64,000 bases of DNA from Beijerinckiaceae bacterium. GTDB lineage: Bacteria; Pseudomonadota; Alphaproteobacteria; Rhizobiales; Beijerinckiaceae. The stretch's first letter is position 1, and the number at the start of each line of letters is the position of its first letter. The position numbers and the translations under genes were made by a program. Below the pieces are notes generated by a model, which saw only the letters and a program-made list of their open reading frames with translations, searched no databases and was not told the DNA's origin. Below, in pieces: positions 19,127-26,342 of the stretch. Location of the stretch: NCBI GenBank assembly GCA_947452455.1, contig CANGBX010000004.1, forward strand, positions 124,001-188,000. Direction: 5' to 3'.

Positions 19127-19200
19127 CAGCATCCAGAGTGGGGCTTTCGCCCTCGCCAACCTGCCTCCCGGGCAAGGTGGTTCCCGCCAGGGGATGCGGC
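19127..19200 (+). promoter_or_regulatory. Candidate SAM riboswitch (SAM-I/IV-clan-like) ahead of metK
   Basis: A compact RNA fold precedes a DUF3293-metK operon. GCATCC (19129-19134) pairs with GGATGC (192-197 of the same kilobase) to close a P1-like stem. Inside are AGAGTG, a GGGC-TTTC-GCCC hairpin, CGCCAACC, and CCTGCC pairing with GGCAAGG. This order (P1, AGAG, P2, GCAACC-like junction, P3, AAGGTG) mirrors SAM-I and SAM-IV aptamers. The canonical GGCAACC is GCCAACC here, so it would be a divergent member. Control of a SAM synthetase by SAM is biologically expected. Not confirmed by covariance search. Confidence 0.55.
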
Positions 19201-19236
19201 CACTTCGGCAACGAAACGGGTCGCGCGAGTAGATAG

Positions 19237-19267
19237 CCCTCCTTGGGAAGCCGATGGAGGGTTTTTT
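19237..19267 (+). terminator. Attenuator hairpin whose 3' arm is the Shine-Dalgarno
   Basis: CCCTCC (19237-19242) pairs with GGAGGG (19256-19261), followed by TTTTTT: a rho-independent terminator shape placed directly before the DUF3293 start codon at 19272. The 3' arm GGAGGG is also the only good ribosome binding site, so hairpin formation would stop both transcription and translation. This fits the regulatory element just upstream. Confidence 0.7.
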
Positions 19268-19271
19268 GCGA

Positions 19272-19694
19272 ATGACGACGATCGATACGTCAAAAATTGA
19301 CGCCTACATGCAGACGGACTACTGCGTTGGTCCAGCCCACGCGCCATTCGTCCTGCGTATCGGCGTGCATTCAAAAGAACTCGAGCGTTTGTACCAAGAC
19401 ACGGGGCAAAATTGTGCCCTGTTCATCACGGCTTTCAATCCGTTCGGGACCCAGCAGAGCGATGAAGCCAATCTCGCTGCGCATGAGCGCTTGGGTGCTC
19501 ATCTTCGAGCCCTGACAAAATTTGTCATCGAAGGGGAAGGGGTCGATCCAGGCCGGCAATGGCCTGCGGAACGTAGCTTCCTGGTAATTGGTATCGACCG
19601 CGACACAGCAAGTCTTCTTGGACAACGGGCACACCAAGACGCTGTCGTATGGGCGGGTCCGGACGCTGTTCCTGAATTGCTTCTACTTCGATAG
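19272..19694 (+). CDS. DUF3293 family protein
   Basis: 140 residues from the ATG at 19272 (an upstream in-frame ATG at 19254 lies inside the attenuator hairpin). The protein has the features of DUF3293: TDYCV, FVLRIG, a central FITAFNPFG, a Trp-containing WPAERSFLVIGID and the C-terminal DAVVWAGPDAVPELLLLR. The biochemical role of this family is unknown to me. It is first in an operon with metK, which starts 81 bases later, under a putative SAM-responsive leader. This suggests a role linked to SAM or methylation supply. Confidence 0.85.
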   Translation: MTTIDTSKIDAYMQTDYCVGPAHAPFVLRIGVHSKELERLYQDTGQNCALFITAFNPFGTQQSDEANLAAHERLGAHLRALTKFVIEGEGVDPGRQWPAERSFLVIGIDRDTASLLGQRAHQDAVVWAGPDAVPELLLLR

Positions 19695-19775
19695 AGCCAA
19701 CATCCAAATACGGGGGATTTGCATCCAGCTTGCCGCCCCGAGCATCACGCTGAAGCGGCTAAAAGGAGTGATGTT

Positions 19776-20924
19776 ATGATCATCAAGAATGGACTTTTCT
19801 CGTCTGAATCGGTTTCGGAAGGCCATCCAGACAAGGCAGCGGACCGGATCTCTGACAAGATCTTGGATGCCTTTTTAGCGCTTGATCCGGATGCTCGCGT
19901 CGCGTGCGAGACGCTGCTGGCAGATCAGTGCGTCATTGTTGCTGGAGAATTCAAGACACGTCGGATCGAGGATTTCAAAACCGTTGAAGCCTCCGCGGCA
20001 AATCTCGTAAGAGACGTGCTTCGGGAGACCGGTTACACCTCAAGTGAGACCGACATAGACCCTGAAAATTGTGAAATCCAGATCCGGTTCAATGGGCAAT
20101 CATCGGACATTAATCAAGGCGTTGATCGTGAAGACGGGATCTTAGGCGCCGGTGATCAGGGCCTTATGTTTGGCTATGCCACTGACGAAACCCCAGAACT
20201 GATGCCAGCGCCGATCGTTTATTCGCACAGACTTGTTCGCAAACAAGCGGAACTTCGAAAGAACGGACAATTGCCTTGGCTCAGAGCGGACGCCAAAGCG
20301 CAAGTTTCCTTCCGCTATTTGGATGGACAACCCGTAGCGATTGATACCGTCGTCCTATCGACCCAACATGACGAAAGCATCGACCTGAATGAATTACGTC
20401 AGGAAGTAGAGAGACACATCATTGATCCGGTCATCCCACATCAATTGCGCTCCTCCCAATTCCGGACGTTGATCAATCCTACGGGACGATTTGTGACGGG
20501 AGGCCCCAAGGGTGACACAGGTCTCACTGGACGCAAGATCATCGTTGACACCTATGGTGGCGCGGCCCCTCATGGCGGTGGGGCATTCTCTGGAAAGGAT
20601 CCTTCGAAAGTAGACCGTTCAGCTGCCTATATGGCGCGCTTCTTGGCAAAACAGATCGTGGCTAGAGGTTGGTCAAAACGCGCGCTGGTTCAACTCGCAT
20701 ATGCAATCGGCGTATCAGAGCCGGTGAGCTTCCTGATCGAAGCGAATGAAATTTCCGCAAGCCGAGGTCAGGAGATCGCCCAAAACCTACAAGCAGAATT
20801 TGACCTAACACCAGCAGGTATCATTAAGCACTTGGATTTGAAGAGGCCGATCTATTACCCGACTGCGGCTTATGGTCACTTCGGTCGAGATGACATTCAA
20901 CCATCATGGGAAGTGGTTCTCTAA
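19776..20924 (+). CDS. metK: S-adenosylmethionine synthetase
   Basis: 382 residues, full length for the family. It makes SAM from methionine and ATP in the cytoplasm. The start at 19776 (MIIKNGLFSSES) follows AAGGAG at good spacing. Signature sequences are present: SVSEGHPDKAADRISD (ATP/methionine binding), GAGDQGLMFGYA, and the P-loop-like GGAAPHGGGAFSGKDPSKVDRSA with intact Gly, Lys and Asp residues. It is probably a second, accessory copy, since it sits among defence genes including several SAM-dependent methyltransferases. Whether the chromosome has another copy cannot be seen here. Confidence 0.95.
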   Translation: MIIKNGLFSSESVSEGHPDKAADRISDKILDAFLALDPDARVACETLLADQCVIVAGEFKTRRIEDFKTVEASAANLVRDVLRETGYTSSETDIDPENCEIQIRFNGQSSDINQGVDREDGILGAGDQGLMFGYATDETPELMPAPIVYSHRLVRKQAELRKNGQLPWLRADAKAQVSFRYLDGQPVAIDTVVLSTQHDESIDLNELRQEVERHIIDPVIPHQLRSSQFRTLINPTGRFVTGGPKGDTGLTGRKIIVDTYGGAAPHGGGAFSGKDPSKVDRSAAYMARFLAKQIVARGWSKRALVQLAYAIGVSEPVSFLIEANEISASRGQEIAQNLQAEFDLTPAGIIKHLDLKRPIYYPTAAYGHFGRDDIQPSWEVVL

Positions 20925-20968
20925 TCTGAGTTATCACAGCTCGTCATCAACTCATAAGGGGGAGTGCA

Positions 20969-22096
20969 ATGGCACAAAATCTTGTGGATCTTCAATCAAG
21001 CCTGCCGCGCCTGATTTCACTGCTTCGCTACGCACCAAATCGTCGGCCATTTGACTGGGCAGGTTTTGAACCGAGCAAAGTGACTTCTGCTGATGACCTG
21101 CCACCTTATTTGATAATGGGCGCATTGGATCGATCAAGCTTTCAAAAATCATCTCAAGGGTGGGAAGCTATTTGGCGCGGTCATGAAAAAGATACTGATT
21201 TTACTGTTCGCTACAAAAGGGATGAGTCTCAATGGCAAATAAGCCAGAGATGGAAAGGAAATGATGGGGGAGAAGCCTTTTATTCTACTCGAACGCCACT
21301 GATAAAGGTAATTGGGCAAGCCTTATATCTTACGTTTCCAAAAAATTGGGACGAGGACGCGAAGAAGATCTTTGAAGAAAATTATCAAATGACATGGGTC
21401 GAGCAGCCCGAAGGGTCATATTCATTTTGTGGGATCCCGGATGGATCGCTTCGCACAATAATGTTTCCAGTTGCAGTAAGTGATTTGGAATCATTCCAAC
21501 GTTGGGTACAAAAGTCGGTCCAGAATAATCCTCCTAACTATCCGGTATTGGTTTCGGCGAGGCTGATATTCCAAGCCGTCAACTATCATGAAGGACATGC
21601 TCCAGACTGGACCAGAGATGAGGGTTTTGTTTTTCATCAATCTCTTTCGGAAACAGGTCTTATGCCTATGGGATTTCCTGTCCGAGAAGCATCCAAAGAT
21701 GGGTCAGCAGCTTGGACATTACGTCGAGAAACCTACTTTATCTTCGTTGGTGTTCCCTTTGTGGCTGTGAACGATTTCTTGCAGCGCCTCGTTGGAGAAA
21801 ATAGCCCTGTTCGAAAGCCATCCCATCCTCACCTGAGATTCGAACTTTGGCCGATAGTTTTTCCAGCTGGATTTGAATACCAAACTCAAAGTGCGTCCTT
21901 CTGGGATCAGGATCGAACAACACGAATATTTTTGCAGTTCAGCAAACCAGGTGAAGAAGTTAATATTCCGGATGAGGTCACCCTCATCGCAAATGAACAG
22001 CGGACGCCCGAATATTTGAGGGAAGCCCAATCCATCAGCCGGACCGTTTTTCAGACAATTGATGAGCTTATTAAATCAGCGTCAAAAGAGAAGTAA
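20969..22096 (+). CDS. Hypothetical protein downstream of metK
   Basis: 375 residues, family unrecognised. It is soluble, rich in aromatics and loops, and without signal peptide or membrane helices. The start ATG is preceded by AAGGGGGAG. It follows metK by 44 bases and precedes a zinc-ribbon gene by 28 bases, all in one direction, so it is probably in the metK transcription unit. The C-terminal helix (FQTIDELIKSASKEK) is the only clear secondary element by eye. Confidence 0.7.
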   Translation: MAQNLVDLQSSLPRLISLLRYAPNRRPFDWAGFEPSKVTSADDLPPYLIMGALDRSSFQKSSQGWEAIWRGHEKDTDFTVRYKRDESQWQISQRWKGNDGGEAFYSTRTPLIKVIGQALYLTFPKNWDEDAKKIFEENYQMTWVEQPEGSYSFCGIPDGSLRTIMFPVAVSDLESFQRWVQKSVQNNPPNYPVLVSARLIFQAVNYHEGHAPDWTRDEGFVFHQSLSETGLMPMGFPVREASKDGSAAWTLRRETYFIFVGVPFVAVNDFLQRLVGENSPVRKPSHPHLRFELWPIVFPAGFEYQTQSASFWDQDRTTRIFLQFSKPGEEVNIPDEVTLIANEQRTPEYLREAQSISRTVFQTIDELIKSASKEK

Positions 22097-22124
22097 CTCA
22101 ACGGATTCATTCAAAAGGAGAGCA

Positions 22125-22439
22125 ATGATGCCCGGTCATATGTTAAATGCATCTTGCTTGTGTGGTTACGAAACAGGCCTCAGCCCTGGGGCCTCTATGA
22201 TGACCAACAGCTCAACTGTGATCGCCTACACGGCTGATTTGTCAGACTTGATCACAATTGAAGAGGATCTTGCATCTAAGGCAAAATTGAAAACTATTGC
22301 AGATCCTGCACTTGATGCGGATCCGATGGAAGGAATGCCGATAATGGGGGGTGAATTCGAGAAAGGATGGGGGCCCTATCTGTGCCCAGAATGTAAAAGA
22401 AAAACATTGAGAATATTCTTTTGTGGCAATTGGGACTGA
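22125..22439 (+). CDS. Small zinc-ribbon protein (copy 1)
   Basis: 104 residues from the ATG at 22125 (MMPGHMLNASC), which has AAGGAG upstream; the longer frame overlaps the preceding gene. A CLCGY pair near the N-terminus and a CPECKRKTLRIFF pair at the C-terminus would form one zinc ribbon around a variable central segment. A second protein of the same plan lies at 33587-33928. It ends the metK operon and faces the minus-strand retron operon end to end. Confidence 0.75.
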   Translation: MMPGHMLNASCLCGYETGLSPGASMMTNSSTVIAYTADLSDLITIEEDLASKAKLKTIADPALDADPMEGMPIMGGEFEKGWGPYLCPECKRKTLRIFFCGNWD

Positions 22440-22464
22440 GGCCGACTGTCGGCTTGCGTCACTC

Positions 22465-23679
22465 TTATGGTTCTGTAGTGACTCGGATCACATCTCCAAA
22501 AGGGAAATGATCACTACCATTTTCGGGAACGATCCAGAGGCATGGATATAGGGGTGGCGTGTCAGGGAAACTCCCAAAACCATCCGTCATATAGATCATG
22601 GCATCTGGCAACGGATTCCCACCTCCAACATATTGCTCAATCCAATAAAACGGCGCTTCAAAAGAGGTTCCACCCCGGCCACGGAAGCGCATCGTCCCGA
22701 ATTCTTGGTTCAGAAGATCCCAAGGCTCGAAAGTCTCAACATGCTTTATATCCGTGTCGCATTGTAGGATTGTGAGCTTACATTCGCACATCTGACGTGC
22801 GGCATCGATTTCCGTGAGGATCTTACCCAAAATAGCTGCATCCATCGAGCCTGACGTGTCGACTGTTATCACAATATGATCAGGGCCTGGGCTACCAAAT
22901 GAAGGTAGATACACTTGCCGCCAGATATGTTTTTTGTTTGGAGGGAAAAGCCTGTAATCATCGCGGCGGAGACCAGTCATAAATCTTGAGAAGAAGTCGC
23001 GCCAGTTCACTTCCTGCCGACCAGCTTTTTCAATCTCGTTAGAAAATGATCCTGATACGGTCCCAGGAATCTTCGATTTAAGTTCAGACTGCCAACCTGT
23101 ACGCAGTCGATGGCGCTCGACCTCCGTTGGAAATTCATCAATTCGTGCCCATTGGCCATGTAAATCGCCGACATCTACATGAACATCACGAAAGATCGCC
23201 TCGCCGTTTCCTGGACCACCCGGCCCTGACAACGTCACCTCGGAGAGGAGCTTATCGATATAAGCTTGCGGAAGACTGGTCAGTTTTAAATAAATGTCTT
23301 CCGCAGTCATGCCCTTATAGGACTGATCTAAAAGTCCCATCTTGGGCAACGTAACTCCTGCATTAGTGAGCATGAGGTTGGTTGCGTAGTCGATGGCGAT
23401 ATTCCAGATATCGTGGCGACGATCTCCTCGCCTATCGATATGCCCGAGCACGCAATGCATGACCTCATGTGCGATGACGCCGATGACCTCTTCTTCTGTG
23501 AGGCTCGAGGCAAATTCTTCGTTTACAAAAATGTTGAACCCGTCCGTTGCCATGGTTTTGCACCAAGGCTCATCAATGACGCGAAACCTCAATCTCGCAG
23601 TAGCTGAGGCGAGGTAGTTGTATCGCAGCATGAGCTGGATGCGCGCCCTAGAAACGGAAACGGGAAGTTGCTGCATCAT
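22465..23679 (-). CDS. VWA-like metallopeptidase-domain protein (MoxR partner)
   Basis: 404 residues. The N-terminal zincin-like domain has HEVMHCVLGH (residues 71-80), an intact HExxH with a further His. The C-terminal von Willebrand A domain carries the MIDAS motif DTSGS (274-278) and a later TDGFG. This is the architecture of DUF2201/VWA proteins that pair with MoxR AAA ATPases, where the ATPase is thought to remodel targets with the VWA adaptor. Its ATG overlaps the stop of the AAA gene (ATGA). It is the last gene of the five-gene retron operon. The peptidase site looks intact, so it could be a proteolytic effector. Confidence 0.88.
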   Translation of the reverse strand: MMQQLPVSVSRARIQLMLRYNYLASATARLRFRVIDEPWCKTMATDGFNIFVNEEFASSLTEEEVIGVIAHEVMHCVLGHIDRRGDRRHDIWNIAIDYATNLMLTNAGVTLPKMGLLDQSYKGMTAEDIYLKLTSLPQAYIDKLLSEVTLSGPGGPGNGEAIFRDVHVDVGDLHGQWARIDEFPTEVERHRLRTGWQSELKSKIPGTVSGSFSNEIEKAGRQEVNWRDFFSRFMTGLRRDDYRLFPPNKKHIWRQVYLPSFGSPGPDHIVITVDTSGSMDAAILGKILTEIDAARQMCECKLTILQCDTDIKHVETFEPWDLLNQEFGTMRFRGRGGTSFEAPFYWIEQYVGGGNPLPDAMIYMTDGFGSFPDTPPLYPCLWIVPENGSDHFPFGDVIRVTTEP

Positions 23680-24653
23680 TGGATAAATTCATGGTGCTTG
23701 GCGGCAAACTCCAAATAGGTTTTCTCAATTGCAAACCGCGCATTAGCGCGCATCATGTCTCTTGCAAGTAGCACCCCAAGTTCCGGCGAGAGCCTTGACA
23801 GAATAGACCCTGCAGCTTTGCGGATTTTGGCGTCTTCTGCTTTATGGGCAAGGTAGGAAATCAGAGCGTATTGGTCAGCAATAGAGGTTGGAAGTTCTGC
23901 TGTTTCGGGATTGGCGATAATTTCTTTGATCGTTTCTTCACTGATTGCCTGAGCGGTATAGCCCAGAAACTCAACAGCGGCTCCTTCGCCCACGATGCCG
24001 ATGATGACATCGAGAGCCTTAGATACGTCACCAAAGCTTTTGAGGGCGTCAGACAGCATGTGCCAGCTGCGAGGGGTCGGAAAGCCTCGATCAGCGTTCT
24101 TCATGCTAAAGATCAAATCAGGGCGTGTGCCGATAAAACCTGTGATCAGAGGATTGATGCCATTCTTGATGGCCCATCCACGCCAATCATCGACATTCAC
24201 TTCAAAATCAAGATGGATGAAGCGATTGGAAAGAGCAGCCGGCATGCGATGGACAATTGAGGCATCTTGTGCGCGATTTCCCGCTGCAACAATTCGCCAG
24301 CCGTCCGGGAGACGATATTCGCCTACGGCCCTGTCGAGCGTTAGCTGATACAGGCTTGCTTGAACGAGGGGTGGAGCTGCATTCAACTCGTCAAAAAAGA
24401 GAATGCCCTCCCCACCTCTGGGTAGAAAAGAGGGTGGAGACCAGACCGCTTTACCGTCTACGACTGATGGAACACCTCTAATATCCGTTGGATCGAGCAG
24501 GGGTGCTCTGATGTCGATGACAGGCAACTTCTTCTCATCTGCCACTAAACGAACAAGGGAACTCTTTCCGACGCCCGGCGCTCCCCAGATAAAGATTGGC
24601 CAAGTCCCGATGAGAAGCTTATCGAGGATTTCTTTGATACGTGTAGGGGTCAA
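23676..24653 (-). CDS. MoxR-type AAA+ ATPase
   Basis: 325 residues from a proposed TTG start at 24653, with AGGGAAGG upstream and 13 bases after the preceding stop; the open frame extends further but would overlap the upstream gene. Walker A is GAPGVGKSS (24-32) and Walker B ILFFDELN (84-91). AAGNRAQDASIVHRMPAALSNRFIH provides sensor 1 and the arginine-finger region. This is the AAA_5/MoxR class. Coupled (4-base overlap) to the VWA protein, the usual MoxR partner. In biological-conflict systems such pairs are thought to act as NTP-driven switches. Here they sit behind a retron, an unusual context. Confidence 0.88.
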   Translation of the reverse strand: MTPTRIKEILDKLLIGTWPIFIWGAPGVGKSSLVRLVADEKKLPVIDIRAPLLDPTDIRGVPSVVDGKAVWSPPSFLPRGGEGILFFDELNAAPPLVQASLYQLTLDRAVGEYRLPDGWRIVAAGNRAQDASIVHRMPAALSNRFIHLDFEVNVDDWRGWAIKNGINPLITGFIGTRPDLIFSMKNADRGFPTPRSWHMLSDALKSFGDVSKALDVIIGIVGEGAAVEFLGYTAQAISEETIKEIIANPETAELPTSIADQYALISYLAHKAEDAKIRKAAGSILSRLSPELGVLLARDMMRANARFAIEKTYLEFAAKHHEFIQ

Positions 24654-24666
24654 AGTCTTGCCTTCC

Positions 24667-25578
24667 CTAGATTCCGTCCAGCCAGGACATATGGTGGAAT
24701 GACCAATCAGTGATCTTCTGGATGTCGGCAGCATCAAGCGAGGGCGCACCGAAATCTTTCACATCCATCCACTCACTTGCAAAGTCATCGTTTGCGGTCA
24801 CGGTGATAGGTGCAGGACCTTCTGCTGAGGGCGGTAGCTGCACGGTCAACTGAAAACGTGTTTTGGCGATTAATCTGATCGATTGTTCTTGCACAACAAA
24901 AGTGCTGAACCGAATGAGAGCTTCCGGACTTTTGACCGCCAGTCGTATGCCTTTGTCCGTCCCCTCAACAGTCATGCCGATCGAATAGAAGGACTGCTTC
25001 TTAGGACCAATATGGCTATTGGAGGAAAGCTCTCCTGTTAACCCGCCTCGATTCAAATCCCAATCGACCACGTTGAGAAGACTTTTCGGGAAATCGACAT
25101 ACATCCCGTGATCGTCTGAATACATTGTGGCATGAAGATCCTTCCCGACTTTCGCTTTCATAGGTCCGTCAACTGTCATAGACGGAGCAAAAAAGCGGAG
25201 ATCAGATTTTTTGAGCCGATTTTTTCCAAGCTCGTATCTTTCAGAGTAAAAAGCGTTTTTATTGCTTGTGATGACCAATCCACCTGTGTTTCCAATCGAG
25301 TCTTGGCTCACGATCCTGAAACGCGATGCAGCCGATGTCTCAGCAAAAGCGAGCCTCGATAGGAATAAGGCTGTCCGTTTGGCCGCACCCTCTAGCCGGA
25401 AGGGCTCAAAAAACGTTCCTTTCTGGTTCGACAGAATGGCTTCAATTTCATCATGAGCAACAGTAGATGATTGTGTCTCTAGCCAAGCATCGAGACATGA
25501 CCATAGATGCACCCTGAATTTTTCATCAGGATGCTCATTTGCAGCGAGCAGAATGAGTGGGAGCGGGCCTTGGGTCAT
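24667..25578 (-). CDS. Unknown protein of the retron-MoxR operon
   Basis: 303 residues from the ATG at 25578 (MTQGPLPLILLAANEH), which overlaps the methyltransferase stop. Family not recognised. An N-terminal helical part (about 1-80) is followed by a mainly beta C-terminal part with repeated strand-like sequences (IRLAVKSPEALIRFSTFVVQ). No signal peptide or membrane helix. Its place between methyltransferase and AAA ATPase, coupled on one side and spaced 13 bases on the other, makes it an obligate member of this system, perhaps a substrate adaptor. Confidence 0.8.
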   Translation of the reverse strand: MTQGPLPLILLAANEHPDEKFRVHLWSCLDAWLETQSSTVAHDEIEAILSNQKGTFFEPFRLEGAAKRTALFLSRLAFAETSAASRFRIVSQDSIGNTGGLVITSNKNAFYSERYELGKNRLKKSDLRFFAPSMTVDGPMKAKVGKDLHATMYSDDHGMYVDFPKSLLNVVDWDLNRGGLTGELSSNSHIGPKKQSFYSIGMTVEGTDKGIRLAVKSPEALIRFSTFVVQEQSIRLIAKTRFQLTVQLPPSAEGPAPITVTANDDFASEWMDVKDFGAPSLDAADIQKITDWSFHHMSWLDGI

Positions 25579-26342
25579 TGCAGTCTCTTGTTTGCTTCCC
25601 GCACGCAATTGGCGTCAATCTCCCAACCGATTGCAGATCTATTCAAGCTCTTCGCCATGCTGATGATCGTCCCATAGCCAGCAAAGGGATCAACAATCAA
25701 ATCACCAGGCTCACTCAATAGCGTGATCAGGTTCTTTATGACGGGCCTCGGGCTGACATGCGGGTGATCATCCTGCCGCCGGCGAAATGGCATGCGCCAT
25801 AACGGGAGAGAAAGCTCACTTAAACTCGTTTCTAGCTCTTCAAGACTGCTTCGAGCAGAGAGGCCTGGCGGTTTTGCAAGAACGAGAAATGTCTCTCCGC
25901 TTTCCACGCGGAACTGGCCAACTTGTTTCTTTGACAGAAAAAGGGGTCGCCGACTGATATGGGATTGATGGGGTACCCAGTTGAAACGACAGACCAAGTG
26001 GAAGCCGCATGACATTGCGATACTCAAATGCTGATCTGACAGGGGTATCAGAAACTCGCCAAAGCGGATGTCCTTTGATTGAATGGCCAGCGCGCGACCT
26101 ACTTTAAGAACGCGATGAATTTCCGTGAAAACAGGTCTCAGACTAGAAGCAAATGCAAACAGCTCATTTTCAATGGCATGAATGTCTTTTTGCTGTGCTC
26201 GAGGCAGTGTGAGCTTCGCCTCGGTCTCCTTTGAGAAATAAGGAGGGCTAGTGAGGACAAGATCTGCCTCACTGTCACCAAGAAGATCCATCCTGGCGCC
26301 ATTTCCATGTAAGACCTTGTGAGTCCGCTCTAGTACGCCCAT
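25575..26342 (-). CDS. DNA methyltransferase (N4/N6, TSPPY type)
   Basis: 255 residues. The amino-methyltransferase catalytic motif TSPPY (31-35) precedes the SAM-binding motif DPFAGYGT (218-225), i.e. the beta-type order of motifs, with a central recognition region (about 100-200). It would methylate cytosine N4 or adenine N6; TSPPY is most often seen with N4-cytosine. The start overlaps the end of the reverse transcriptase by 13 bases, and the stop overlaps the next gene. No restriction nuclease is adjacent, so it may mark self DNA for the retron system or modify the msDNA. Both ideas are inference. Confidence 0.88.
   Translation of the reverse strand: MGVLERTHKVLHGNGARMDLLGDSEADLVLTSPPYFSKETEAKLTLPRAQQKDIHAIENELFAFASSLRPVFTEIHRVLKVGRALAIQSKDIRFGEFLIPLSDQHLSIAMSCGFHLVCRFNWVPHQSHISRRPLFLSKKQVGQFRVESGETFLVLAKPPGLSARSSLEELETSLSELSLPLWRMPFRRRQDDHPHVSPRPVIKNLITLLSEPGDLIVDPFAGYGTIISMAKSLNRSAIGWEIDANCVREANKRLQ

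Noticed and set aside
19289-19301. GTCAA-AAA-TTGAC inside the DUF3293 gene as another copy of the shared motif
   Set aside because: It lies in coding sequence, lacks ACCCC after it and can be explained by codons.
22441-22453. GCCGA-CTG-TCGGC hairpin between convergent genes as terminator
   Set aside because: Short stem and no T-run on either strand, so termination is not supported.
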